From: Amycolatopsis sp. WAC 01376
GTDB lineage: Bacteria; Actinomycetota; Actinomycetes; Mycobacteriales; Pseudonocardiaceae
DNA: 64,000 nucleotides
NCBI RefSeq assembly: GCF_003947415.1
Contig: NZ_QHKL01000003.1
Span: forward strand, 868,001-932,000
Reading direction: 5' to 3'
The notes below the pieces were generated by a model, which was not told the DNA's origin, did no database searches, and was given only the letters and a program-made list of their open reading frames with translations. This document shows positions 34,301 through 41,984 of this stretch, one piece after another. The first letter of the stretch is position 1. The number at the start of each line of letters is the position of its first letter. Position numbers and translations under genes: made by a program.

Positions 34301-34937
34301 CACCGAACACCTGGACCTCGACGTGCCGCGCGTGGGTCACCAGCTGTTCGAGGAACACGCCCGAGGTCGAGAAGCTCTTGGCCGCGATGCTCTGCACCGC
34401 TTCCCAGGCGTCTCGCAGTTCGCCGGCGGACGCGCAGGCCCGCATGCCGATCCCGCCGCCACCGCCGGTGGCCTTGAGCATCACGGGATAGCCGATCTCG
34501 GCGGCCGCCGCTTCGGCGTCGGCAAGGGTATCCAGCAGCCCGGTGCCCGGCAGCAACGGGACCCCGGCTTCGACGGCCTTCTCCCGTGCGGTGTGCTTGC
34601 TGCCGAAGACTTCGAGATGATCCGCGGTGGGCCCGGCGAACCGGATCCCGGCCGCTTCCGCCGCCCTGGCGAAAGCGGCGTCTTCGGACAGGAAGCCGTA
34701 ACCCGGGTGGATCGTGTCCGCCCCGGTCTTCAACGCGGCTTCGATGATGGCGTCGGCGAGGAGATAACTCTCCCTCGCCGGTGCCGGGCCGAGCCGGACG
34801 GCTTCGTCGGCGAGCCGTACGTGCGCGGCCGTACGGTCGGCGTCGGAATAGACGGCGACCGTCGGAATGCCCATCTCCCTGGCGGTCCGGAGGACCCGGA
34901 CCGCGATTTCCCCCCGGTTGGCGACGAGCAGCTTCAC
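31362..34937 (-). CDS. Biotin-dependent urea/guanidine carboxylase
   Basis: The 1191-residue protein contains an N-terminal biotin carboxylase (KLLVANRGEIAVRVLRTARE, HPGYGFLSED), central KipA/KipI-like carboxyltransferase domains (about 500-1050) and a C-terminal biotinyl domain with Lys1153 in LEAMKTEA. It makes carboxyurea (allophanate) from urea or carboxyguanidine from guanidine, using ATP and bicarbonate. Proteins of this group encoded beside two DUF1989 proteins have been shown in other bacteria to prefer guanidine, so guanidine is the better guess here. The GTG start overlaps the previous stop as GTGA, and the end overlaps the hydrolase as ATGA. Confidence 0.92.
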   Translation of the reverse strand: MKLLVANRGEIAVRVLRTAREMGIPTVAVYSDADRTAAHVRLADEAVRLGPAPARESYLLADAIIEAALKTGADTIHPGYGFLSEDAAFARAAEAAGIRFAGPTADHLEVFGSKHTAREKAVEAGVPLLPGTGLLDTLADAEAAAAEIGYPVMLKATGGGGGIGMRACASAGELRDAWEAVQSIAAKSFSTSGVFLEQLVTHARHVEVQVFGDGAGKVLALGTRDCTLQRRNQKVLEECPAPGLSEAAREKLVSAAVDLCASVRYRSAGTVEFIYDPRREVAAFLEVNTRLQVEHPVTEAVYGIDLVAWMLRLADGDTGMFATTPSPRGHAVEARVYAEDPAAGHRPSAGLLTRADFPEDVRVDTWVEAGANVTTHYDPLLAKVITVGADRKEALAALSVALGESRVDGVRTNLGQLRAVAADQRLHEVTHDTATLDTITDPEPRIEVLRGGTMTTVQDWPGRLGFWHVGVPPSGPMDDLSLRLGNRALGNPEGAAGLECTVDGVSLKFTDAASVCVTGSPSPVALDGSPVPQWTPVEVPAGGVLDVGTGTAGLRAYVLVRGGIDAPDFLGSAATFTLGGFGGHGGRALATGDVLSPGPEPEKAVTGPVPEAERPVFATHWEIGASEGPHAAPEFFTPDDVETFYATDWEVHFNSARTGVRLVGPRPRWAREDGGEAGLHPSNIHDTPYAIGAVDYTGDLPILLGPDGPSLGGFVCPATVVTGQRWKLGQLRPGDTVRFVPITTEHASSLRDTPHTAVRASRKPIDDGGILGRLSTSDENPEVTYRRSGDDNLLIEYGPMKLDLALRMRVHALADRLAREGLEGGGGVLDLTPGIRSLQVHVDPDVLPVPKLLGLVQEVEHDLPRTADLVVPSRTVRLPLSWDDPATREAIERYMAGVRDDAPWCPWNIEFIRRVNGLSSVDDVYRTVFDAEYLVLGLGDVYLGAPVATPLDPRHRLVTTKYNPARTWTAENSVGIGGSYLCIYGMEGPGGYQFVGRTVQVWSGWRQRGSFEPGSPWLLRFFDRISWYPVTAEELLDLRAQSSAGELELDITDGEFALADHERFLADNAADIASFRAKQSAAFEAERQAWAAAGEFDPRPEPVGAKVPTTKIEAPPGGHVVEAPFAATVWRVDVDPGKKVDPAETLVILEAMKTEARIPAPAAGEVVEVLVSPGDQVAPGTPLVVLGRSAG

Positions 34938-35545
34938 CCGGCACCGCCGGTGACGATCATCCGGACCGGCGTCGGGTCGAAGCCGTTGCACGGATTGTTG
35001 ATCTGCGGGCAGTTCGACACCAGGACCAGGACGTCGGTCTCGGCGCGCAGCTTGACCTCCATGCCGGGCGCCGAGATGCCGTCGACGATGCCGAGCGTGC
35101 CGTCCTGTTCGACCGGCACGTTCATGTACCAGTTGACGTTGCCGACCAGATCCCGTTTGCCGAGGCCCCATTTGGCGCCTTCGGTCAGGAAGTTCTCGAC
35201 GCAGGCGTGCTGGTATCGCGTGTGCTGGCCGTAGCGGAGGCTGTTCGACTCCTTGCTGCAGGCGCCGCCGATCGTGTCGTGCCGCCCGCAGGTGTCCTCG
35301 ACGACGGTCAGCAGCGGCGCACCCTCGCCGGTGCGCAGGACGCTGCCGGTGGTGAGGAAGATGGTGCGCTGTGCGGCGACCGTGGCGGCCGCGCTGTATC
35401 TCTTCGCCGTGTCTGCGGCGTCGTAGCAGAGGAAGTCGACGGCCTGGTTGCCGCCGAGATCGATGATCGCGAGCGTCTCGCCCTCGCGGAGCACGGTGGA
35501 ATACGGCGCCCGCGCGGCGACCTCGGTGTCGGAGATGATCGTCAT
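34934..35545 (-). CDS. DUF1989 protein, urea-carboxylase-associated 2 (carboxyguanidine deiminase subunit candidate)
   Basis: The 203-residue product is the second urea-carboxylase-associated protein. It carries the DUF1989 cysteine motif CGRHDTIGGACS and NCPQINNPCNGFDPTP near the C-terminus. In characterised guanidine operons the two DUF1989 proteins together deiminate carboxyguanidine to allophanate (CgdA/CgdB). The ATG overlaps the first DUF1989 gene by ATGA and its stop overlaps the carboxylase GTG. Which of the two corresponds to CgdA or CgdB is not decided here. Confidence 0.85.
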   Translation of the reverse strand: MTIISDTEVAARAPYSTVLREGETLAIIDLGGNQAVDFLCYDAADTAKRYSAAATVAAQRTIFLTTGSVLRTGEGAPLLTVVEDTCGRHDTIGGACSKESNSLRYGQHTRYQHACVENFLTEGAKWGLGKRDLVGNVNWYMNVPVEQDGTLGIVDGISAPGMEVKLRAETDVLVLVSNCPQINNPCNGFDPTPVRMIVTGGAG

Positions 35546-36375
35546 GCGAGGCCCCTTGCGGTGAGGTAGTCGGCGGTGTTCTCGAAGGCACGCTGAGCCT
35601 CGGGCGAGGCAGTCCATTCAGGACTGTCCGGAGTGGACGGCGCGGAGCGCTGGGCGAGGACGCGCAGTGGCGTGACCGTATAGTCCGGGCGCGGATCGAG
35701 CGGATGTGCCACGTTGGCGATCAGGACGACGACCGGGAGTTCCGTGCGCAGGACCACGGATTTGCCGGGCCCTGCCGAGCCGGTGAACGTCAGTCCGCCG
35801 TCGGCCTCCACGTGGACGCCCTGGAAGAAGGACAGGCTCGGCGGGAGATCACGCGGCGTGAGACCGTGTTTGGCCGCGGCGAGGGTGAACAGCGCGTTGC
35901 CCGACGGCGAAGCGCCTTGCGGGCTCCCGTCACCGTAGCGGTCGATGTTTCCGTCCACAGTGGACGTTCCGCAGAGGGCGTCGTGCTTGCCACTCTCGTC
36001 GGTGACGACGGTCGCGAGTACCCGTGCCTGATCCGAAAGCAGCGCGATCGCCTCGCCGAGATAGGCGTTCCACTGGACCTTCACCGTGTCCGCGACGTTC
36101 AGCCGCTCCCAGGGCTGGTCCGCGTTGAACAGCAGCAGATGCGCGCAGGCGTCCCCCTCGACGTCGGTCAGCCGCAGTTCGGTGCCGCGAGCGAGGACCT
36201 TGTGGGTGTAGCCGCCGCCGGCGACGGTCTCGGCCCAGACCAGCTTCGCCGGGTCGATTCCGGGCGGCGGGTCCGGCCAGGTGGACGCGGGGATGGCGGG
36301 CATCGCTTCGGTCACCGTGCCCGCCTGGGCGCGGGCGTGGTCGCGAGCGCCGTACGTGGTCGATGTCGTGCTCAT
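35542..36375 (-). CDS. DUF1989 protein, urea-carboxylase-associated 1 (carboxyguanidine deiminase subunit candidate)
   Basis: The 277-residue product is the first urea-carboxylase-associated protein. DUF1989 features include LTDVEGDACAHLLLFNAD, SGKHDALCGTST with its conserved Cys, and SLSFFQGVHVE. Together with the next gene it probably forms the deiminase that converts carboxyguanidine to allophanate; before that work such proteins were only called urea-carboxylase associated. The ATG at 36375 follows GAAGGAAGG. It is 11 bases downstream of the permease stop and overlaps the next gene by ATGA, so the operon is compact. Confidence 0.85.
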   Translation of the reverse strand: MSTTSTTYGARDHARAQAGTVTEAMPAIPASTWPDPPPGIDPAKLVWAETVAGGGYTHKVLARGTELRLTDVEGDACAHLLLFNADQPWERLNVADTVKVQWNAYLGEAIALLSDQARVLATVVTDESGKHDALCGTSTVDGNIDRYGDGSPQGASPSGNALFTLAAAKHGLTPRDLPPSLSFFQGVHVEADGGLTFTGSAGPGKSVVLRTELPVVVLIANVAHPLDPRPDYTVTPLRVLAQRSAPSTPDSPEWTASPEAQRAFENTADYLTARGLA

Positions 36376-36386
36376 GGAACCTTCCT

Positions 36387-37853
36387 TCAGGTCGCGGGGA
36401 CGGGAACCGTGGTGAGCGCGGAGCGGCGGCGCCAGCAGAGATAGCCGGTGAGCAGCGCGGCGCCGACGAACTCGATCGGGAACAACACGACCCAGACGGA
36501 ACCGGTGCCCGCCAGGTCGTAGATCTCGGCTCGTGGCCAAGCGATGTTGACGATCATCATCGCGCCGTACCCTACTGCCGCGATGTTGACCGGAATAGCC
36601 CATCGCCCCAGGGAGAAATGGCCGGGCTCGGCGGTGAAACGGCCTTGACGGCGCCGGAGCAGCAGCGGCCCGGTCACCAGGAGATAGGCGAGGTAGACCA
36701 CGACCACCGAAGTGCCGGTGATCGTGCTGAAGACGGTCGGGTTCCCCAGATTCAGCAGCAGGAGCCCGATGGCGAGCGCCCCGGAAAGCACGGCGGGCGC
36801 GATCGGTGTGCCGGTGCGGGCGTTCACCGCGGAAAGCCGCCTGGCGCCGGGGAGCGCGCCGTCGCGGGCCATGGAGTAGATCAGCCGCACGGTGCCGGTC
36901 TGGATGGTCAGGGTGCAGACGACGACCGCGATCGCGACGTCGGCGAGGAAGACCCGGCCGAGAGTGTCGCCGAAGACGGCGGTGATCACATACGGCAGGC
37001 CCTTTCCTGCCAGTTGCCCGTCGGTCAGGCTCGGCGCCGCCATCAGCGCGGTGAGGACGACGGCGAGCCCGCCGACCCCGGAGATCAAGAGCGCGCGGAG
37101 CACGGCGCGCGGGGCGATGCGGCGTGCGTCCTTGGTCTCCTCGGCGACCGAGGCGGCGGTGTCGAAACCGTAGAGAACGTACGCGGCCATCAGCGCCGAA
37201 GCGAGAACGCCGCCGGCTCCCGGGCTTTCGCCCGCCGGCTGCGTCACGACCTGCGGGCCACGGACCGCGAACGACGCGAGACCGACGACCAGCACGAGGA
37301 CGCCGACGAGTTCCGCCGCGACCCCGATGTCGTTGATCCGCGCCATGAGCCGTACGCCGCCCGCGTTGATCGCGGTGGTGACGACGATCAGCAGGGTGCC
37401 GAGCAGGACGGCGTTGCTGGCGCCGGTCGGCGAGGTGATCGCCGGATCCCCGCCGACGAGCTGGAAGCCGCTCCAGACCGACGGGAGGACCACCTGCAGC
37501 GCGATCGCGGCACCGGCGAGCGCGACGACGCAGCCGACCAGCATCATCCAGCCGGCGAGCCAGCCCCCGAATCCGGGGGAGAGCTGTTTCGCCCACTGGT
37601 AAACCGATCCGGCCAGCGGGAATCGGGCGGCGAGTTCGGCGAAGTTGAGCGCGACGAGCAATTGCCCGGCGATGACCAGTGGCCATGTCCAGAAGAAGAG
37701 CGTGTCGCCGAAGGAATAGCCGAAGGCGAACAGCTGGAACACCGTGGTCAGGATGGAAACGAAGGAGAAACCGGCGGCGAAGGCGGAGAAACCGCCGAGT
37801 GTCCGGCGAAGTTCTTGGCGGTACCCGAAGGCGGAAAGGTCTTCGGAAGGCAT
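36387..37853 (-). CDS. APC-superfamily permease of the urea/guanidine operon
   Basis: The 488-residue membrane protein has about 12 segments and starts with ELRRTLGGFSAFAAGFSFVS, closely matching the permease at 5744-7255. As first gene of the operon it probably imports guanidine, urea or a related nitrogen compound. ATG at 37853 is chosen because AGGAG stands about nine bases upstream; a TTG at 37874 lacks one. A TetR regulator is divergent. The similarity to the choline-operon permease shows that the two transporters are paralogues put to different uses. Confidence 0.85.
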   Translation of the reverse strand: MPSEDLSAFGYRQELRRTLGGFSAFAAGFSFVSILTTVFQLFAFGYSFGDTLFFWTWPLVIAGQLLVALNFAELAARFPLAGSVYQWAKQLSPGFGGWLAGWMMLVGCVVALAGAAIALQVVLPSVWSGFQLVGGDPAITSPTGASNAVLLGTLLIVVTTAINAGGVRLMARINDIGVAAELVGVLVLVVGLASFAVRGPQVVTQPAGESPGAGGVLASALMAAYVLYGFDTAASVAEETKDARRIAPRAVLRALLISGVGGLAVVLTALMAAPSLTDGQLAGKGLPYVITAVFGDTLGRVFLADVAIAVVVCTLTIQTGTVRLIYSMARDGALPGARRLSAVNARTGTPIAPAVLSGALAIGLLLLNLGNPTVFSTITGTSVVVVYLAYLLVTGPLLLRRRQGRFTAEPGHFSLGRWAIPVNIAAVGYGAMMIVNIAWPRAEIYDLAGTGSVWVVLFPIEFVGAALLTGYLCWRRRSALTTVPVPAT

Positions 37854-37881
37854 TTGCGGAGGCTCCTGTCTCAAGGGCCGG

Positions 37882-38013
37882 ATTTCGATCGGCTGACCGA
37901 AATTAAGCGCGTGCGGGATCCTTCCGATCTCCGCCGGGTAAGCGCGGTGTTAACAGATACCGGATTGGGTAACCTGGGCCGACCACCGGACGTAACAAAG
38001 ATCTTCGCGAAGA
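37882..38013. promoter_or_regulatory. Divergent promoter region with two palindromes
   Basis: ATTTCGATCGG-CTGA-CCGAAAT (37882-37903) lies before the permease, and the perfect 12-mer TCTTCGCGAAGA (38002-38013) lies 18 bases before the TetR start. Three (G)TAAC half-sites (37951, 37970 and 37993) resemble parts of GlnR boxes but their spacing is irregular. Which, if any, the TetR binds is unknown. Confidence 0.35.
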
Positions 38014-38031
38014 AATGGCAGGATCGGATAG

Positions 38032-38688
38032 ATGACGAAAACGACCGGGGTGGGAAGGCCGAGAGCCAGCGGCGCCGCGGCGAGCAAGCGGGAAGCGCGG
38101 CACGCCGTACTGGACGCGGCGGGGGAGCTGTTCACCGGCGCCGGGTACGCGGCGACGACCACCCGAGCCATCGCCGAACGCGCCGGTCTGCGCCAGGCGT
38201 CCCTCTACTACCACTTTCCGTCCAAAGAGGACATTCTCGCGGCGCTGCTGGAGGACACCGTCCGGCCGTCACTGGACGTCGCGGGCGGGCTTTCGGCGCA
38301 GCTCGCGCCGGTCGGCGCGCGGCTGTGGGCGCTGGCGTACGCGGACATCCATCTGCTCGGCAGCGCGCGGCACAACCTCGGCGCCCTGTACCTGCTGCCG
38401 GAGATCTCGTCGCCGAGGCTGGGGCGATTCCGCGCCGAACGGGCGGAACTCAAACGCGTCTACGGCTCGCTCGTCGCGGCGGCAGGCGTACCCGGTGACC
38501 TCGTCGGCATCCGGACCGACCTCGTGTTCGGGCTCGTCGAGAGCATCGCGATCGTCCGGCGTGACCAGCCGGACCTGGACGTCGAAGCGCACGCCGTCGA
38601 AGGGGCCGACAGCGTGCTGAGGCTCGCCGGTATCGGGGAACCGGACGCGGGGCTGCGTGCCTCCGCCCGGATGCTGCTGGAGGACTGA
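38032..38688 (+). CDS. TetR-family regulator divergent from the urea/guanidine operon
   Basis: The 218-residue product has an N-terminal TetR helix-turn-helix (about residues 25-70; TTTRAIAERAGLRQASLYYH) and a variable ligand-binding C-terminal half. TetR proteins usually repress a neighbouring transporter or catabolic operon until a ligand binds, and the divergent permease/carboxylase operon is the natural target. The inducer is unknown; guanidine or urea are guesses. The start ATG is at 38032 and follows AGGATCGG. Confidence 0.85.
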   Translation: MTKTTGVGRPRASGAAASKREARHAVLDAAGELFTGAGYAATTTRAIAERAGLRQASLYYHFPSKEDILAALLEDTVRPSLDVAGGLSAQLAPVGARLWALAYADIHLLGSARHNLGALYLLPEISSPRLGRFRAERAELKRVYGSLVAAAGVPGDLVGIRTDLVFGLVESIAIVRRDQPDLDVEAHAVEGADSVLRLAGIGEPDAGLRASARMLLED

Positions 38689-38793
38689 AGGGGATTTCCC
38701 CGCATGCGATGCAGGGCCCCGGCAAAGTCGAGATCTTGCAGGTCAGGCGACTATTGCTGCACTGTCGCGGGGCTGCATGTGCCGCTATGTGCG

Positions 38794-38864
38794 GTTCCGC
38801 GAGGGGGCGTGAGTGGCAATGAGGGTTAGAACGACAAAAATCACTCACGACCCCCTCGCGAAAC
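38794..38864. repeat. Family B palindrome, copy 2
   Basis: GTTCCGCGAGGGGGCGTGAGTG (split as 38794-38815) pairs with 38842-38864, with one extra base and one mismatch. The inner GTGAGTGGCAATGAGGGTTA and CACTCACGACC match the copies at 3148 and 58187. Confidence 0.7.
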
Positions 38865-38903
38865 CGTGCAAGTCGCCTAAATCGGGCACGCCTGTCTCGT
38901 AAA

Positions 38904-38943
38904 GTGTCCCTTGTGGACAGTCAAGGGCCAGGTGAGGCTCCTT
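38904..38943. repeat. GTGTCCCTTGTRGAC repeat, copy 1
   Basis: GTGTCCCTTGTGGACAGTCA is followed by AGGGC and, six bases on, by AGGCTCCTT. The same block recurs at 58276-58314, and its core is found inverted at 58119-58133. Confidence 0.6.
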
Positions 38944-39078
38944 GCGGGAGCCCGCTCCTGCCGCGTCCACCCGCGACACGTTCGCCTTGTCCGGCTCTAG
39001 CGGCGGAGCCGACCAGCGGTTATGTGACTTTGCGGGTCCCCGCATGCGATGAGACGAAAGCGTCCTTCAGCTCCGAGG

Positions 39079-40347
39079 TCAGGCGGCGGCGGTGGCGTGC
39101 AGTGCCTTGCTCAGCGCCGCCACGGTCAGCTCGACCTGCCACGGCCGGGCACCGCCGTCGCGGAGCACCTGGGCGACGGCGTCTTCGCTCAGGTCCGCGG
39201 GCGGACGCCAGCAGGTGCGGCGCACCAGTTCCGGCAGCAGCAGGTTCTCCACCGGCAGCCGCCGGTCCTCCGCGATCGCGGCCAGCGCCGCGCGGGCGGC
39301 GATGAGCCGGGCGGCGGCGTCGGGATCCTTGTCCGACCACCGGTTCACCGGCGGCGGGCCGTCGGTCTGCTGCGCGGGGGTCGGCAGCTCGTCGGCGGGG
39401 AGCGCGCGGGCGGCCTGCAGATGCCGCAGCCAGCTCGCGGTGTACTTGCGCTGGACCCGGCCGCTGAACACCGGCAGCGCCTGCAACTGCTCGACGGTCT
39501 TCGGGTCCGCGGTGACGGCGTTGATGATGGCGGTGTCGGGCAGGATCCGGCTCGGCGCGCGGTCGCGTTTGCGGGCGAGCTCGTCCCGCGCCTGCCATAG
39601 TTCGCGTACGGCGGCGAGACCGCGGGCGCTCCGGATCTTGTGCACCCCGGAGGTCCGGCGCCACGGCTCGGCCCGAGGGGCGGGCGGCGGCGCGGTGCGG
39701 ACGGCCTCGAACTCCTGCTGGGCCCATTCGAGCTTGCCCTGGGCGGCCAGGTCGGCCTCGAGCTTCTCGCGCAGCTCGATGAGCAGCTCGACGTCGAGGG
39801 CGGCGTAGTTCAGCCAGTCGACGGGAAGCGGGCGCTTCGACCAGTCGGCGGCGCTGTGACCCTTCTCCAGCTGGTAGCCGAGAAGGAGTTCGACGAGGGT
39901 GCCGAGGGCGACCCGTTCGTACCCGGCGAGCCGTCCGGCGAGTTCGGTGTCGAACAGGCTCTTCGGGTGCAGGTCGAGTTCGGCGAGGCACGGCAGGTCC
40001 TGAGAGGCCGCGTGCAGCACCCATTCGGCGTTGTTGAGCACTTCCGCGAGGGGTTCGAGCTGCCCTTCGAGCGGAATGGGGTCGATGAGGAAGGAGCCGG
40101 CACCTTCGCGGCGCAGCTGCACGAGATAGGCCTTCGGCCAGTATCGGTAGCCGGACGCGCGTTCGGTGTCCACGGCGATGGCCCCGCTGCCGCCCGCGAT
40201 CTTCGCGCAGGCTTCGGCGAGGGCTGTCGCGTCGGCGATCACCGGAGGAGTGCCCTCGGCGGGCTCACGCAGAAGAACCGGTCCACCGGTGTCATCGGTG
40301 CCGTTCTTCGGGTCCGTCTGCGGTTCTCCGGGTCGGTCGCCTTCCAT
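39079..40347 (-). CDS. rnd: Ribonuclease D (DEDDy exonuclease with HRDC domain)
   Basis: The 422-residue 3'-5' exoribonuclease has the four exonuclease motifs: Asp and Glu in DTERASG, Asp in AASQDLPCL, Asp in FDTELAGRLAGY, and Tyr-x3-Asp in YAALDVELL. A helical HRDC domain follows (about 215-300), with a longer C-terminal extension. It trims stable RNAs such as tRNA precursors. In many actinobacteria rnd lies near dxs and hemE, as in this window. The ATG is at 40347. It is preceded by the orphan response regulator on the same strand. Confidence 0.92.
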   Translation of the reverse strand: MEGDRPGEPQTDPKNGTDDTGGPVLLREPAEGTPPVIADATALAEACAKIAGGSGAIAVDTERASGYRYWPKAYLVQLRREGAGSFLIDPIPLEGQLEPLAEVLNNAEWVLHAASQDLPCLAELDLHPKSLFDTELAGRLAGYERVALGTLVELLLGYQLEKGHSAADWSKRPLPVDWLNYAALDVELLIELREKLEADLAAQGKLEWAQQEFEAVRTAPPPAPRAEPWRRTSGVHKIRSARGLAAVRELWQARDELARKRDRAPSRILPDTAIINAVTADPKTVEQLQALPVFSGRVQRKYTASWLRHLQAARALPADELPTPAQQTDGPPPVNRWSDKDPDAAARLIAARAALAAIAEDRRLPVENLLLPELVRRTCWRPPADLSEDAVAQVLRDGGARPWQVELTVAALSKALHATAAA

Positions 40348-40415
40348 AGGTGAAGACCCTACGGGACGAGCGGACCGCGCCTGGTCCGCCCGCCCCGCAG
40401 GGCTGTTCGCCTTTG

Positions 40416-41132
40416 TCAGCGGATCACGCCGGCACGCATGGCCAGCGCCACCATCTGAGCCCGGTCACCCGTGCCGAGCTTGCGCCCGATCCGGGAGAGG
40501 TGGGACTTCACGGTGAGAGCGGAGAGGCTGAGTTCCTCGCCGATCTCCTTGTTGCTCTGGCCGTCGGCCACGAGCTGCAGCACCTCGACCTCGCGCGCCG
40601 AAAGCTCGCGCGGGGTGTTGTCGGTGCCGGCGACTCGGGTGCCGGTGGCCAGGACCGGTGCGACGCTCGGGTCCGCGTAGACGCCGCCCTCGAGCACCCT
40701 GCGGACGCCGTCGGTCACTACGACCGGCGATGCCGACTTGAGCAGGTATGCCTGGGCGCCGGCTTGGAACGCCGACCTGACCGCGTACGGGTCGTCTGAT
40801 GAAGCGAGCACCACTACTCGAGGCCAGCCGTTGCTACGGAGTTCCGTAACCAGCTCGATGCCGCTGCCATCCGGCAGTCCGAGATCGAGGATCGCCAGAT
40901 CACAAGGCCCTGTGGCCTGTGCTCGCGCCCTCGCCTCGGCCACCGTGGCGGCCTCGTGGACGGTGCCCGCACCCATCTGTGCGAGTCTTGCTGAGATTGC
41001 CTCCCTCAACAATGGGTGGTCATCGACCACCAACACGGAAAAAAGCTCTTCCCGCGGGTGCGGAACCATGCTCGCCGGCAATGAACCGGCTGGCGTGGAT
41101 CGGACGGCCTGAGAAATGCCGACGGTAGCCAC
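40416..41132 (-). CDS. NarL/LuxR-family response regulator (orphan)
   Basis: The 238-residue product has a receiver domain (VLVVDDHPLLREAI; phospho-acceptor Asp83 in ILDLGLPDGSG) and a C-terminal LuxR helix-turn-helix (SAREVEVLQLVADGQSNKEI, LTVKSHLSRIGRKL). No histidine kinase is adjacent, so the partner is encoded elsewhere or it responds another way. An N-terminal stretch of 30 residues precedes the receiver. The GTG at 41132 has GGGAGG seven bases upstream. It stands between rnd and DUF3000/hemE, an arrangement shared by related actinomycetes, which suggests a housekeeping role. Confidence 0.9.
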   Translation of the reverse strand: MATVGISQAVRSTPAGSLPASMVPHPREELFSVLVVDDHPLLREAISARLAQMGAGTVHEAATVAEARARAQATGPCDLAILDLGLPDGSGIELVTELRSNGWPRVVVLASSDDPYAVRSAFQAGAQAYLLKSASPVVVTDGVRRVLEGGVYADPSVAPVLATGTRVAGTDNTPRELSAREVEVLQLVADGQSNKEIGEELSLSALTVKSHLSRIGRKLGTGDRAQMVALAMRAGVIR

Positions 41133-41178
41133 GTCACTACCTCCCTGGAGTCGGTCGTGCCCCCCGACCGGCACCGGG

Positions 41179-41218
41179 ACTTTCGGCCGTTTAGCCGCGC
41201 CAGCTTTAGACCGAAAGT
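41179..41218 (-). promoter_or_regulatory. ACTTTCGG/CCGAAAGT inverted repeat upstream of the response regulator
   Basis: 8-bp perfect arms (41179-41186 and 41211-41218) lie about 50 bases before the GTG. The inner GTTTAGC and CTTTAGA are similar to each other. This is a candidate autoregulatory or activator site. Confidence 0.3.
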
Positions 41219-41368
41219 GGTGTCGTCGATGGCACTGTAGCCGCCCTGAGGCCTTCACGGGGGGATCGAATGGGTATCTATCTCAAACCAGTGGTCACTC
41301 AGGGAGTTCGTAGTAACACGATCGGGCTAGTACACAGCCGGTGGCTAACACATCGCCGAACGAACACG

Positions 41369-41494
41369 ATGCACTGGGGATACCGGGGCCCAACCGACTG
41401 TGCAGATGAGCCGTGCACCTGCCGGTGCCTCTGCCCGGGACGCTCGGAGAGCGGTGCGCCGGGACCCGGAAAGCGGCCCCGGCATGGGGCTTGA
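41369..41494 (+). other. Possible 41-residue Cys-rich peptide gene
   Basis: An ATG-to-TGA frame encodes 41 residues with five clustered cysteines (Cys11, 16, 18, 20, 22; CADEPCTCRCLCPG) and a basic Gly/Pro tail. No ribosome-binding site is visible and third-position GC is lower than in flanking genes. The rest of the 41133-42072 gap holds three palindromes and no gene I can support. Confidence 0.35.
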
Positions 41495-41802
41495 TCAACT
41501 TCGCGGAGAGTCATGATCGCTCCGCTCAGTGACTGTGGTGGTAACGCTCCGGAAGGGTCTCGGGGTGTCCGCGGGGCCGGTTCGGGCTCACTTGATCTTG
41601 TTGCGCACGGTGACTGCCGGGTTAGCACGAACGGGGTGGTTCAGACCTCTGTTCGACCGGCTCCGCGCTGGTCGGGGCTGGTCTAGTCCGGATGGCCGCG
41701 TGGGGCCTCTCGACGGCGTACGGGCGCTCTCGGGGGCTCGCGGATGGAGTAAGTGAAGACGCCTTCGGCCGCTTCGCGCCGCCTCTGCGAGCGTCGCGGC
41801 TG

Positions 41803-41855
41803 TCCGTGAGGGCCTCCTTCCCTACCTTGAGTGTAGGGAAGGAGGCCTTCACGGA
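41803..41855. repeat. Family A palindrome, copy 7
   Basis: 23-bp arms (41803-41825 and 41833-41855) differ at one position and contain GTGAGGGCCTCCTTC. The left arm equals that of copy 3 near 11 kb. Confidence 0.8.
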
Positions 41856-41863
41856 TCCGCCGG

Positions 41864-41893
41864 CGATAGCAAGGGACCTTTAGTATCGCTAGC
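41864..41893. repeat. Small hairpin related to family A
   Basis: GCGATA and TATCGC close a hairpin whose core is AAGGGACCTTT, the central motif of family A arms. Confidence 0.4.
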
Positions 41894-41984
41894 TTTCCTA
41901 GCGGCGCTAGATGGCCGGAACTCGCAAAATAACCCAAATGCTATGTCTCGATTGCTGGGATTCGGCGTGTCGGGACCGCTGTCG

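Larger units (their letters stand above)
38697..39051. other. Noncoding segment between TCCCCGCATGCGATG direct repeats
   Basis: The 15-mer TCCCCGCATGCGATG occurs at 38697-38711 and 39037-39051 in direct orientation, just after the TetR stop and just before the rnd stop. The segment between holds a family B palindrome and a GTGTCCCTTGT repeat and no supportable gene. It could be a small inserted element. Confidence 0.45.

Noticed and set aside
31917..35234. 1105-residue plus-strand frame opposite the urea/guanidine carboxylase
   Set aside because: Antisense shadow of a strongly conserved gene; composition is typical of a mirror frame and no motif is present.
37854..38031. Guanidine riboswitch in front of the permease/carboxylase operon
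   Set aside because: I looked on the minus strand for the guanidine-I conserved blocks and do not see them; a TetR regulator is present instead.
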